A model generated the notes under the pieces. The model saw only the letters and a program-made list of their open reading frames with translations. It ran no database searches and was not told where the DNA came from. A stretch of 64,000 bases of DNA from Bactericera cockerelli (Eukaryota; Arthropoda; Insecta; Hemiptera; Triozidae). Positions 10,136 through 20,720 of this stretch are shown here, in pieces. Location: NCBI GenBank assembly GCA_024516035.1, contig CM044956.1:8295997-8359996 (forward strand), in the 5' to 3' direction. The position numbers were made by a program, and so were the translations under genes. Numbering within the stretch: position 1 is the stretch's first letter; each line of letters begins with the position of its first letter.

Positions 10136-10603
10136 ACCCTAAGTGTGTTCTTACCATACCATACCATACAAGGGACGTTTTAAAAACGAATCAATTTAAT
10201 CCGTGTTGTCTGGTTCTTATTGTTGGGAATTAGCAAGGGAGATCTAGTAGAAAAGGCAAAGTTCCGAATAAAGGTCAAAAGAGGGAAGAAATTAGAACAA
10301 TCTAGAAGTTGCAATAATAATTAATTTAATAATACTTAATAATTATGTATTACGGATTTAGTATTCTATGAACGCCTGATATCTAATTGAGTATGCAATG
10401 TGCAAGACAGTAGCTAAACCTAATGTTAATAGTTCATTGCAGCTGTTCTGGAAAAGTGAATATTTGAATAATAATAATAATGTAAGTAAATTCAAATTTA
10501 TAATATATAATCATAATTTAGTCTGGCTGGGGGACTATAAACAGGGAGTTAACAGCATTGGCTTCGTTCTGAGAGAACTTGTCAGTAATTAGCCTCCTTG
10601 TAA
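10136..10603. other. unassigned AT-rich stretch
   Basis: No gene. TCTGGCTGGGGGACTATAAACAGG near 10520 resembles words inside the repeats at 48355 and 52325, pointing to another dispersed repeat. Confidence 0.4.
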
Positions 10604-10692
10604 AGACAGTGGTAGAAGTGCTGAGTCATTCCTCCACTGTCTGGATACCATCGTTCACGATGACGCCACCCAATGATGATGGATGATAATTC
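10604..10692 (+). mobile_element. dispersed retroelement 3' module with hairpin and GAT tail
   Basis: About 85 bp nearly the same as 61791-61875: ACAGTGGTAGAAGTGCTGAG, then TCATTCCTCCACTGTCT, a hairpin CATCGTTCACGATG, GACGCCACCC and a GATGATG tail. Hairpin plus microsatellite tail suits a LINE or SINE 3' terminus. Confidence 0.6.
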
Positions 10693-11479
10693 CGTCCGTA
10701 CATAAGGTACAGATACTTATCTCACGGTGGTGGAAGAATAATATAGACGCCCAGATCTGATGAAGCGTTTGCATGAATATCGATAAAATGGCGGTCTGCA
10801 CCTACTTGATGAATCGCATCGTATTTATTCAAAACCAAGTTAGTAAGGTATAAAAAGAGTGATTGCATAATATTAAGGAAGGGCATTCATTGATCTTGAA
10901 ATGACAAGGAATAAGTACTTTTTTTTGGCTTTCTTTAAAGTGGCAGGATTTTCACATGTGAGCTCTTCCAATCAACAACTTCTGTGATCTCCAGTAATAA
11001 TTTCTTAACCATCGAGCTTGTGTACAACCATCTGGTTATATGTACAAAATTTCATTGATACTCGTTTCTGAGATATGCAATGCCTTGGCATTTGGAACAC
11101 AAATAAAGGACCCACAGACACCGAAAAAACGGAAATTCTCGGGAGGTTTCGACATCATTATTTTCGACATGTAAAACTCGGAAGTAAAACCAAAGGTTCA
11201 AAATGATTAATCTCAAATGCACCATCAAGAGATGGAAAGAGAAACGAAATGGGAGCCCAAACAAACATGTTTGTATTGTGTCAACATGAAAAGACAGACA
11301 CGCTTGTGTCTGATGAGAAAAGTATGTGCACTATAAACTGGAAACAAAAGAGCGCAAAGAGATAGCAGCGAAACAAATATGACGGGATAAAACGTCTGAC
11401 ACAACAATTGAAACAAAAATGAGGACATGGGAGAAGATGTAAAGATGGGGTGAAGGAGAAAGAGGAGAAGAAACAATCA
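10693..11479. other. unassigned stretch
   Basis: No gene with recognisable domains. The frames here are short and lack any family signature. Confidence 0.4.
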
Positions 11480-12075
11480 AGGAAATGACAAGACTCAAAG
11501 AAAGAGGAGATGATTTAGGAAGAGAAGGGAGTGAACGAAAAGGAGGAGGAGAAGAAAGAGGAAAAATGGAGGAGAAGATAAGGAGGAGCGGAAAAAGAAG
11601 AAGGAGGAGAAGAAGAAAGAAGAAGGATGGAATAGGAGAATGATCATAAGGAGGAGCAGTTGAAGAAAAAGGAGGAGAGAGAGAGGAAAGAAGAGGAAGA
11701 AGAGGTGGGAAGGAGAAGAAACAATCAAGGAAGTGACAACACGAGACGAAATTTTGCATTTACAGTGACATCAAGAAAACTTTGAGACGAGAAAAAGATG
11801 AAACTGTGATGGAATTGAAAAGTGAGAGAGAGAGAGGATGTAAAAAAGTTATAAGAGAAAAGAGAAGAAAGAGAGAGAGGGAGAAAAAGAAATTGAGAGG
11901 AGTGCGAGAGAGAAAAAATATGTAGAAAAGTTATAGGAGAAAAAGAGATGAGTAAAAGAGAGAGGAGAGTTACGTAGAAGTGATGATAGGAAAGTTATAG
12001 GATGGAATGATAAGAAATGAAAAGGAGAGAATGACGAAGAAAAAGAAAGAGAGCGATAGAGAGAAGATATTTGAT
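11480..12075. repeat. purine-rich, degenerate GA/GGA array
   Basis: Mostly GAGGAG, GAAAGA and AGAGAG words. The Ser/Leu/Pro-rich minus-strand frames are artefacts. Confidence 0.8.
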
Positions 12076-12304
12076 CAGATTTTTTTTAAAAATATTATAT
12101 TATTTCAAATGAATTATAATAGAATAACAGGTCTCCTAAGCTAAGTAACTTTTTGAGAGATCATTCTTATAATGATATGATAAATTAAATAATGCATATT
12201 ACTAAGTAATGATATGATTAACAGGACACTATAAAAATGTAAATTATACCTAGCAATAACAACAGCAGTAGACAGCAATTATCTACTGATTAATAAATTG
12301 GGTT

Positions 12305-12490
12305 TCTATACAGTACTAGCGGGCTGTCGCCCGCTTTGCGGGCCGAGGCATGGCCGTGAAAGCAAAAAATCCTTTTTCGCCAATGGCAGGTGTTGTTGTG
12401 GGAGTTTCGAAAAATTCCTAGGACTTACGGTTTGGGCTGTAGAGTGATGATCAGTGAGTGGTCAGTCAGTGTCTTTGACATTTATATATT
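12305..12490. repeat. dispersed repeat starting ACTAGCGGGCTGTCGCCCGC
   Basis: The GC-rich start stands out from AT-rich surroundings and is itself a small inverted repeat. Similar TACTAGCTG...CCCGC starts occur at 41642 and, inverted, at 57352-57380. The class is not clear to me. Confidence 0.4.
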
Positions 12491-12599
12491 AAGATGTAAT
12501 ACCATGTAGTTACTAATGGAAATGAAATCTTTTTTACAACAGTAGATACCTCGTATATTTATGTCAAACAGGTAGAGATTTACATTTACTTTATTAAAT

Positions 12600-12672
12600 G
12601 GTTATGTGAAAAATCAAATATTCACCGTCTCTTTGCCCAAGGATGTGGGTTCGAATTCCGACCGGGCACAAA
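12600..12672 (+). mobile_element. tRNA-like SINE fragment
   Basis: TTGCCCAAGGATG, then GGTTCGAATTCC (B box) and GACCGGGCA, which can pair with TTGCCC. The A box is not clear, so it is a SINE remnant. Confidence 0.4.
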
Positions 12673-13690
12673 ATAAGAGAGAGAGAGAGAAGGTACGTAG
12701 AATATAAAAGTGATAGTAAAGGTCTTTAAAGGAAATGAAAAAGAGAAGCGGCAATAAAAAAAATACTAAACAACATACTCGTATACTATGAGGAGATAAA
12801 GTATAAATAAAAGAGAGAGAGAAAAAAAGAAAAAGATAGATAGAAAAATGTTAAAGATTGAAGAGGAAAAATGAAAGAAAGAGTAAGAATCATGAGAAGA
12901 ATGAGAAAGAAGATGTAGAGGAGAAGGTTGGACAAGAAGCCTGTCAAAAAATAAAAAATGTACCTCTCAACACCTCTTCAGAAAACAAGACAATGCCTCC
13001 CAATTCAATTAGGAGTTTTCAACATCGTTTGATTGAAAGCTGAAAGCTACCTCGACGTTATTTTTATAGCATGTCAGTCAAGAGGACAATGTTCCCTTTT
13101 GTGAACTGCAAACTTATGGGTTTTTATCCGAAGGAGGATATTAAGAACAAACTTTTTCTAAACTAAATTTTTTACTGAGCTTAACTTCACATTTACTATT
13201 ATTGTCCTCGTAATATTATAATGTCTGCCAATACCAATGCATAACAAGAAAGTAAAAATGATATACAAAGAGGAAAAGGGAAACACTTAGAAAAATAGAA
13301 GAGAAACAGAAAGAGAAATATAGAGAAATGGAGATAATGACATAAAAAGCAAGGTATCAGTTTGAAGAGGTAGTCAAGAGAGTGGAGGCAGGACGGCCTC
13401 CTGGGGGTTATCTGAAATGAAATTAATATTGCTTGTATTGTGTAGCTCTGTAATTGCGTGGAGGCTAGAAGTGGGGGAAGTGGGGGATGATTAGTCGATA
13501 TACCTGCCTTGCTGATTGATGGGGAGGAATTTGGAGTAGGGGAAAGTGGAGTTGGTTAAAAGAGAGGAGAGGAGGTGAGGGACATGGGAGGGAGAGAAAT
13601 TGTTCTGACGAAAGATATCTTTTTCAATATCGCACTATCAATGAATGGTTCGCTCATTCTCTTACTATTTCAGTACGAGTATATTGAAGC
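12673..13690. repeat. purine-rich patches and unassigned sequence
   Basis: GA-rich stretches (12673-12920, 13265-13340, 13480-13600) alternate with AT-rich sequence. No gene recognised. Confidence 0.5.
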
Positions 13691-13699
13691 TGAATTTGA

Positions 13700-14500
13700 A
13701 CTAAAAAAAAAACATCTTTAATCCTGATCGACCTGTCAGCTGCTTATGATACCATCTGGAAGAAAAGACTATTTATTGTACAAGTTTCTTAAAATTATAC
13801 CGTGCATGAAAACTTAATCTGTTGAAGAACGAGTTTTAAATAAACTCTTCGAGTTATCTTATAAGAAGATGAGCAAAAAATAAATTTAATTGATGGACTC
13901 TCACAAGGTTCTGTTTTAGCTCCATCGTTATTCAATTTGTATGTTATTCAACATGCCACCCACCAAAAATTTCGGATCCAAGTAGTTCCAAAACGCTGAT
14001 GATTGGTCTCACGGAACCAGAAATCTAATGAATCGTCAAGCTCAAACTACACTACGTGTCATCTTTGCAAACCAAATTCTTAAACAAAACGACAATTTAA
14101 ACTACCTGACCATACTCTTTCCTTCAAATCACATTATCTAAATTAAAACACGGAACAACATAATTCATGAACTGGTAGGCTCTCCTTGGGGTTCTTCAAT
14201 TCACGTATTGAAATTGTTAACACTGGTTTATTCAGCGGCCGAGCATTGCAAACCAATCTGGCTTTACGACTAACGTACCCATTTGGTTGACGTTTGACGT
14301 TAAGTTGAACAATACAATGTGTATGATTTCCGGTTGCATGAAATCAACAAACATTCAACAAATGTTCTCAGTAACATTGCCTCTCTACATACAAGAAGAA
14401 AAAAAGGACTACTCTGAGATTATGAAAAGATTGTATGCCCTGCCTATCAATGTGGACTTGTATCCCGAAATGCATCATTAAATAGGTAAATGGTTGCTGA
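13700..14500 (+). pseudogene. decayed non-LTR retrotransposon reverse transcriptase
   Basis: Across shifting frames the reverse transcriptase order is preserved: LILIDLSAAYDTIW (first catalytic Asp), DGLSQGSVLAPSLFNLYV (primer-grip region), a degraded ADD box (N-A-D-D-W at about 13995), then a C-terminal region with WGSS, YSAAEHCKPIWL and the LNNTM-ISG-KST pattern (to about 14350). Many stops and frameshifts make it inactive. The C-terminal pattern is typical of a widespread animal LINE pol. No endonuclease region was recognised upstream. Confidence 0.75.
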
Positions 14501-14719
14501 AATCAAAATGTAGATCACTGCTCCTAGACGTTAAGTTCCAAGAAAAAGCAGGGTTGCAAGAAAAAGCAGAGTTGCATTGAACAGAATCTGAAGAAACCAT
14601 GGTTTGTGTGTTGACATAATATCTAAATCCAAAACAAAAAACAAGTTATTGGTTGTGAACTATCTTATAAGGACTTTCTAAGAAGTTAACTTTGTTGCAA
14701 GACTATTTCATAATTTTAA
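14501..14719. other. spacer downstream of the odorant receptor
   Basis: No gene. On the minus strand the receptor stop codon overlaps TAATTAAAA, which contains the variant polyadenylation signal ATTAAA. Confidence 0.4.
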
Positions 14720-16024
14720 TTAGACACTTTGTTTTCCAAGCTGGAACATCATCAGGTTTAGAAACGAGTATATCAATCTAAAGGTGTCCACCATGAGCTT
14801 GTATCCCACCTCCATATGCCTCATGAGGTAGAAGTAGCCCCCCTTCTGGTTGGACCTCAGGAAGAACACCACCATACGCCGGGTGCTGGCGGAGCACTTG
14901 TACCACTCACTTGATACCATGGCGGTGTGCAGACGACAGTTGCAATCCGCCAGCATCTCCAAAAAATGGAAGTATAGGACGTAGACAATGCAATAGGCGA
15001 GCAGCTGGCATAGAGGGATCACACGAGCATGGCTGGGTATGAGGTGCATCGATAGAAGATAGAAGAGCATCATGAGCACAGAGCTTGTGATTCGCACGTG
15101 CAAGATGACCGTCCAGTACCGATTTAGCTTCTTCCGCTCCAGCAGAAGTTGTCTGTGAAAGAGGACAATTTGTTTCAAGTAGAAATAATCATACTCTTCT
15201 GGGGAATGGTTGAGACTTCCACTTGGTTCCATGACGGACTGAACAAACTTCTTATTTTTCAGCAAGTTTGAGTAGTACACCACTCGTCCGCTAAAATCTC
15301 TGTGATCGCTGCCTGTGCGAGATGTCAGCTCGGCCAATATACGGAACTTGGCTACCAATCTGTAGACAGTCACGGGGAACATGACGTGAACCAAAACCAC
15401 CACGTGCACCCATAGTGTCCCTGTGTACAATACGTAGCAGTAGAAGAAGTAGAAGATGCTGGGGTCACTCACGTCTATGCCTGGCACGTACAGGAACACG
15501 CCGAATGTGTTCTGAGGGTATTTCAAGTTGTACACTTCTCGAATGATTTGCGCCTCTTCTTCTGTTTTGTTGAGAAATAAAGCCACAAGGAGAAAACCGA
15601 AGACAGACATGGAGCACACAGCGAGATCCGCCACACAAATAATCTTCTCCACTCTTCTCAACTTGGACAAGAATCTGTTCTCCCGATGATGGCTGGCGAT
15701 GGATTCAGAGAAGTCCACCAGATCCAGCAACCTGGGGAGTTGAGTTTTGAAGTAGATGATTTCCACAAAGCCGGATGTCAAGAAGAAAGCGTCGCCAAAT
15801 CTTTGACAGAAGACTTCGACGTCCTGGATGGCGTCCCTGAACAGGCTGGTGGTGACGCTGAGGCAGGACACACCCAGGAGAATCAACACGGTGGTGGAAT
15901 AGACGAGGTGGAGTTTGGTCTTCCAGGGTGAAGTGTAATAGTTGGGCAGGGATATGATGCCCTGGATGTGGAGGAGGTGAAGGTATTGATTCAGGAGAGG
16001 ATCCTTGCATATGTTTGAGGTCAT
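14720..16024 (-). CDS. insect odorant receptor (7tm_6 family), intronless
   Basis: A 434-residue ligand-binding odorant receptor, expected to form a heteromeric cation channel with Orco in sensory neuron dendrites. Hydrophobic segments lie at about residues 38-61, 70-92, 128-150, 190-228, 305-330 and 335-360, with the last at about 412-430. The C-terminal region (YKCSASTRR, FLRSN, ending LIYSFLNLMMFQLG) has the form of the family's most conserved part, where TM7 ends in a short aromatic/Gln motif. The length is right, and the chosen ATG is the first in frame and yields a normal N-terminus. No stop breaks it. Insect odorant receptors usually have several introns; none is seen here. It lies inside the GPR158-like intron on the same strand. 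It is not Orco, which is longer and carries a large insertion in intracellular loop 2. Confidence 0.88.
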   Translation of the reverse strand: MTSNICKDPLLNQYLHLLHIQGIISLPNYYTSPWKTKLHLVYSTTVLILLGVSCLSVTTSLFRDAIQDVEVFCQRFGDAFFLTSGFVEIIYFKTQLPRLLDLVDFSESIASHHRENRFLSKLRRVEKIICVADLAVCSMSVFGFLLVALFLNKTEEEAQIIREVYNLKYPQNTFGVFLYVPGIDVSDPSIFYFFYCYVLYTGTLWVHVVVLVHVMFPVTVYRLVAKFRILAELTSRTGSDHRDFSGRVVYYSNLLKNKKFVQSVMEPSGSLNHSPEEYDYFYLKQIVLFHRQLLLERKKLNRYWTVILHVRITSSVLMMLFYLLSMHLIPSHARVIPLCQLLAYCIVYVLYFHFLEMLADCNCRLHTAMVSSEWYKCSASTRRMVVFFLRSNQKGGYFYLMRHMEVGYKLMVDTFRLIYSFLNLMMFQLGKQSV

Positions 16025-17290
16025 ACTGGCAACACATGGGAGTCCAAGTATTCCTCAGTTAAATATTCATTACTTGCTCACACCAACTTAGAGCTTCATT
16101 GTTTTAGAGTATTATTCCATTATGGTGGTCCCAGATCAATCACATTACAACTTTAGTAAAAAAATCAATGTTAAAATCTAAAATTTTGTAAACATAATAA
16201 TATGCGCTTGGATGACATATTTATCTTCATTTTGGTTTCTAAACTTGAAAACAACTGATGCGAATATCAGTTTTCATTATACTGTAAAGAAAAAGTTTCT
16301 ACCGAAAGGATTAAACCCCGCCCCCCAAACATAATAGAAACACAGGTAAAGACGAAAATTCAGAAATATTAGTACGCATTTTTAGAAATTAGTTAGCAAA
16401 CTAGGTGTCTTTAGCGCAAAGTTGTAAAGTTTTTTGAGGTGTGAAAGCTTTGGCTCATTGTTCAGTACAACAAAAACTTTTTCTTTTTCCTTGTAAGGTT
16501 TTCAGTTTCATGTCATGATATGTACATTGTACATATTACAGGGTGTAAAGAAAAACATCATGGAAAAATACCAATGGTCTCATTGTTGTCATGTAATATA
16601 TGTCAGCTATTTTCAACTATCAAATGAGCCCAAATGGTTGTTGCATTTTTCTTTGTCAAAATCCTTGACAAGATTTTTTTCGTCAAAGTTGGTATTTTAT
16701 AAAACCAACCTACCATCATAAAATGATAGGTTGACCTCTTTTCCTGGTTTTATGAGAGAAAAATAAATAATATTCTAATGCATGATTAGATAAAGGGGAA
16801 TGTTTAGACCTTATTTGTAATACTTATGCGAAATAGGGCGCAACAACTTGGCCTAATGCATAAGATTACATAGCGCTACATTCTCAATGATATTTTTTCC
16901 CGGAACTCCTGTATGCAGGTAATTGTTTCATATTATAAAAACGTAATTAAAAAGGAAAGTAATTACCCAGGCAAATACAAGGTGTGTCCAGAGAGTAAAA
17001 ATACTAGGGCCCTCGAGGAATATGTGTTTGTAATATTGGCCAAACTGTCATGAATGTAGCCTTAGTTCTTTCTGTGTCCGTTGAAGACAACGAACGCGTC
17101 CACAGTGGCCATATTCTGTACTTTGAATAGGTCATCCTCATATTTAATTACTTTTTACTACTTGGGATATTACTTTTTAACATTATTTTATTTTAATCTT
17201 TGTATTTATTGACATTTTTATTGTTGACATTGTAAATAGGGCTATTCCCGTAAATATACTCCCGTACACCGGTATTTATTATTATTATAA
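16025..17290. other. unassigned stretch upstream of the odorant receptor
   Basis: AT-rich with no recognised gene. TACAGGGTGTAAAG at 16538 looks like a mariner-type left end, but no matching right end was found. The odorant receptor promoter should lie near 16025-16300; no clear core motif is visible. Confidence 0.4.
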
Positions 17291-17294
17291 TTTA

Positions 17295-17720
17295 TCAATC
17301 CGAGGATTGGTTTATAGCTCGCCATGCTACTCTATCATATGTCTTCCTCTTCATTTCATCATATGTTTCTCTTCCAGAATATTTTACTATTTGGTCTATG
17401 TATCTAGATATTGGTCTTCCTCTTCCCTGATTTCCATGCCTTCTTCCTTCGATTATTGACACCATAAAGTTGCTGTGTCTGTATAGGTGTCCAATCCACC
17501 TAAGTCTTCTTTGTTCTAGCATATTCCATATTTGTATTTTTTCTCCTATCAAGTCTAACACTCTTTCATTACTTATTTTGTCCGTCCATTTGATCTTGTT
17601 CATCTTTTTCCAACACCACATTTCAAAAGCTTCCATTTTTTTCTTCTTTCAATATCTCCCATGCATCACCCATGTTTCTGATCCGTACAGTGCTATGCTC
17701 CAAACCAAGGTCTTGATAAG
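17295..17720 (-). pseudogene. RTE/BovB-like LINE, C-terminal fragment
   Basis: A 113-codon frame (17636 to 17295) starts MEAFEMWCWKKMNKIKWTDK and continues through RRLRWIGHLYRH and GRGRPISRYIDQI. This is the usual C-terminus of endonuclease-reverse-transcriptase LINEs. Upstream, a shifted frame gives KTLVWSIALYGSETW, the preceding block. The copy is 5'-truncated and frameshifted. Just past the stop lies ATAATAATAATAAAT, a plausible tail. Confidence 0.8.
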
Positions 17721-18526
17721 TTATTTTCTCAGAAAATCTGTTTTCTGGAGGTCATGGCCCCTCGCGGCCTGCTAGTACCGATACATACATTATTTTTAGA
17801 TAGAAACACAGTATTTGAAAGTTAATATTCTTAACCATACAAATGCTCACATTATACAAAATGACGATGATTTTGTAAAAAAACGTACTACAATCCACTT
17901 CTTGACCTGTGGGAAAAAGCACGGATTTAGGCATAACTCTTTAACAAAGCAAAATGCCCCGCTGCATCTTCAGCTTATATGATAGTCCAAGGGGCGGTGA
18001 ACTTCTCCTTAAAATATTTTTTGATCTAGTCGTGGGACAGTGGGACACCCTGTATACCTTACAGACAGTAAAAATGAAAGAGGGTCTTAGTCATGCTGTA
18101 TCACCCACAAAAGTTGTGACTTTTCTGGTCAATACATGCATTCTTCATAAATTTACAGTTTTGTTTTCATTAATGAAATCGCATTTCATTTGTTTTCCTA
18201 GATGGAAGTTGAGTGATAATTATAGGTATGTATGTCCTATGTATATACATGGATGGTATGTATGTCCTATGTATAATTGACATATATGATATCATCTACC
18301 GACTCGCGTGACAAAGCCTTTGTGTCTACTATTATGTCTTCGTAATTAAAAATATTAGAACAGCATAGTGTAACTGTTTGTTCTTCAAGTGTGTCAGCTT
18401 GGTCTTTTCACCTCTATTTGCTGGGTGGTCTAGATTTTCTTCTCGTCATCATCATCTTGAGGTGTCATCATTTTAAACGATGATGTGCTGTTATATTCGA
18501 AATGTGTTATTTATCTAGTACAATTA
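17721..18526. other. unassigned stretch
   Basis: No gene. A short tandem ATGGTATGTATGTCCTATGT occurs twice at about 18223-18272. Confidence 0.4.
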
Positions 18527-18710
18527 AACCAGCGTCGGTGACGCGTTGAATGCACTGGTTCTCGTAAGTTCACCCAAGTTAAGCAACGTCCAGCGAGGTG
18601 ATGACTAGTTTTACATAAAATATTACATACATACTGTTGGCATAATGGGACTACCTGTCTTGCGCTGACAGTCTAAATAAAGCACTACTTATACTTATAC
18701 ATATAGAGTT
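18527..18710 (+). mobile_element. SINE group E (5S rRNA-derived) with TTATAC tail
   Basis: GCACTGGTTCTCGTAAGTTC, then CAAGTTAAGCAACGTC closely follow the middle of 5S rRNA. The 3' part (CTGTTGGCATAATGGGACTA, then CTGTC...GACAG, AATAAAGCACTAC, TTATACTTATAC) is shared with 41503-41575. Head, hairpin-forming body and short tandem tail describe a 5S-type SINE (SINE3 class). Confidence 0.75.
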
Positions 18711-19203
18711 AGGGTACAAATGAAGAGGGAAATGCGGCGGGGCCAGGTTCAAACTGGTTTGCTAAAATCAAAAATACTGAGCACACTATCCATTTTGAAA
18801 TCTCAAGCCGCATTTTGAGAAAAATCGTGCACTGCGCATCCAAAGATCATGAATCATGCTACATCTCGTAAACTGTACCACAGTATCATGCTAGTAAAAA
18901 AGCTCCTTAGTGGGTGTCTGGGTGGTAACCTGGCCACTGATTGGTACCCCTGTCACGTCTGAAGCTCATATGCATAAAGTGCTCAAACCTCGGTGTTTTG
19001 AATGAACGGCAAATGAAGTAATTGAATTATTGAATACATACATTACGAATATTCAATGTCATAAATGAATTTATGCTTGAAAGTTCATTTCAGTTTGGTT
19101 TTACTCAGGTTACACTGAATAATTTAATGCTGGATGGAACATAAAATATTTTTGAGACTTGAAAATGTATATGAATTATTTTTTGACGTGGAAACGGTTC
19201 ATT
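18711..19203. other. unassigned stretch
   Basis: No gene or repeat recognised. Confidence 0.4.
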
Positions 19204-19465
19204 ATCATACTTCATGGATAAAATTTACCACTGTCCGTGGTGACTACTGTTCGTGTTCCAGAGGTCCTGAGTTCAATCCTCTGTTTGAGGGAAAAAAATT
19301 CTGCTACCTATCTTTAAAATTAATGTGGTAAGAGCAGAAAACCATACTTCTTTTTCGGAGGGAACAGAATTTTCTGTGAAAAATCTGCTCCGACCAGGGA
19401 TCGAACTCAGGATCTCTGGACTACGGGCAGTAGTCATAACCGTTACGCCACGGAGGCTGGCAGAA
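19204..19465. mobile_element. inverted pair of tRNA-like SINE heads
   Basis: The plus copy has CCGTGGTGACTACTG, then GGTCCTGAGTTCAATCC. The minus copy (19463 to 19385) has CCTCCGTGGCGTAACGGTTA (A box), GTAGTCCAGAGATC and TGAGTTCGATCC (B box). They face each other around about 110 bp of AT-rich sequence. The family differs from groups A-D. Confidence 0.6.
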
Positions 19466-19624
19466 AACCATACTAATTCGAGAAATGTTCAAACATTAGA
19501 ATTTTAAGGCCCTCGCTCAATTGGAAGACCCCGCATTAAATGGGAAGATGGCGTTAGATCAGTCCTCTATTCCATACGTCCAGGAGAAAATGCACTTCAA
19601 TGGCAAGAGTTGGTAATTTTATAG

Positions 19625-19855
19625 CGCACGATTAGCTCAGTGGGCAGTCGCTTTCCATGCGGAAGGTCCCGGGTTCGATCCCACGTGCCGACAAAAATTT
19701 GGCATTTAGGTGCTGTGTCCACACGAGTGCACAGGAAGCTATCCCTTACAAACACAATTGTAACATATTTATTATGAACACAATTTTTTGTCGGATCTGA
19801 GGTTCGAACCTGGTGCCTTCTGCATTGCAAGCGAGTGAGTACCTTACTGATGTTG
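19625..19855. mobile_element. two opposed SINE group C copies
   Basis: 19625-19690 is a plus-strand head (GATTAGCTCAGTGGGCAGTC, CCATGCGGAAGGTCCC, GGTTCGATCC). 19703-19850 is a minus-strand copy with the group C body (GTGCTGTGTCCACACGAG) and head. The plus copy has lost its body, so this is a head-to-tail collision of two insertions. Confidence 0.65.
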
Positions 19856-19891
19856 TTATTTTGACCTTTTTTTGACATAAATAAAAAATAG

Positions 19892-20082
19892 TAATAATAA
19901 TATCGCCTTATTTATACCGCCCGATTAGGACTATTAAAGTCCCATTATTCCAGCAGTAAGCTCAAGACATATTATTATGTGGTAAAAATCCCAAGTGGGA
20001 GGATAACTTGTCATGCCCCGGCTGGGTTTCGAACCCACGACCTCTGGAATCTTTGGATTTTTAGAGTGTCGCCTTTACCACT
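19892..20082 (-). mobile_element. SINE group A, near full length
   Basis: Minus strand: GGTAAAGGCGACACTC, then GGTCGTGGGTTCGAAACC (B box), GGGGCATGACAAGTTATCC, a central GGGATTTTTACCACATAATA, AATAATGGGACTTTAATAG and a TATTATTATT tail. The 5' end near 20082 is cut short. Confidence 0.8.
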
Positions 20083-20331
20083 TACTTACTTACTTTCCGT
20101 GTCCTCTTCGTTCCTCGGTCAAATTTTGTACTTCCAATACTCTGAAACATTTAGTGCTTTTTCGTTTTGCCTGAAGTAGATCATCCAGTGTGCAGGGGTT
20201 TTTTAGTTGGCTACCGGGATAGACGAATAAAAACACTTTCCTAGTAACAAAAAAAGGGTTTTCCCAGTAAAATGGTATTATGGTGTACATAAGTCATGAA
20301 CTACATTACAATTAAAAGTTAGCAGACTCAC

Positions 20332-20400
20332 CGATGCATACATGATGAATATACCCAGGAGTACCATCTCCAGGATGGGCCACATCCCCGCCGCTATAGG
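20332..20400 (-). CDS. class C orphan GPCR, GPR158/179-like: exon for TM2
   Basis: A 69-bp exon of 23 codons, read in phase 0 at both ends. The acceptor reads TTTTCTGTTCCAG and the donor CG|GTGAGT. The peptide starts PIAAGMWPILEMVLLG and ends FIMYAS, a single hydrophobic segment with an internal Glu. Its place between TM1 and TM3 and the Gly...LE...LLG pattern agree with TM2 of GPR158-type receptors. It joins the TM1 exon (24995-25139) across a 4.6-kb intron and the TM3 exon across a 14.4-kb intron that contains the odorant receptor. Confidence 0.78.
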
Positions 20401-20593
20401 CTGGAACAGAAAATTATATCAGGTTAGTTTTCCCCACCTTCAGCACAAGATTTTTATCTTTTGAAGGTGGGTATACCCTTATTATTTGTTGAAGATGTTT
20501 ATTTGTAAAATTAAATACATGGAAACTTAAAAAAAAAAAAAAAAAATACAAAAAACTACAAAAAAGTAGAGGCTACATTAATTACTACAGTAA

Positions 20594-20720
20594 AGTAAAT
20601 GTTATCATATTTGTGTTAATCAGTTTCGTGATATCACAACTACTTAAACTAGCTTTACAGAATCTACGCTGAAACGGGGACTTGAACCACCGACCTCCAG
20701 GTTACTCGTTAATAGATTAT
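20594..20720 (-). mobile_element. SINE group B
   Basis: Minus strand: CCTGGAGGTCGGTGGTTCAA (B box region) and GTCCC, then CGTAGATTCTGTAAAGC, GAGTAGT-like words and GTGATATCACGAAAC, ending in AACACAAATATGATAAC. The A box end is rearranged. Confidence 0.75.

Noticed and set aside
15686..16037. Two other frames overlapping the odorant receptor
   Set aside because: They are shadows of the receptor frame and have no domain of their own.
16538..18050. DNA transposon between ACAGGGTG (16538) and CACCCTGTA (18041)
   Set aside because: Only the first nine bases are inverted copies, and the sequences inside do not pair further.
18527..18610. 5S rRNA gene
   Set aside because: Only the internal part is conserved; the outer helix and the second half of the molecule are missing.
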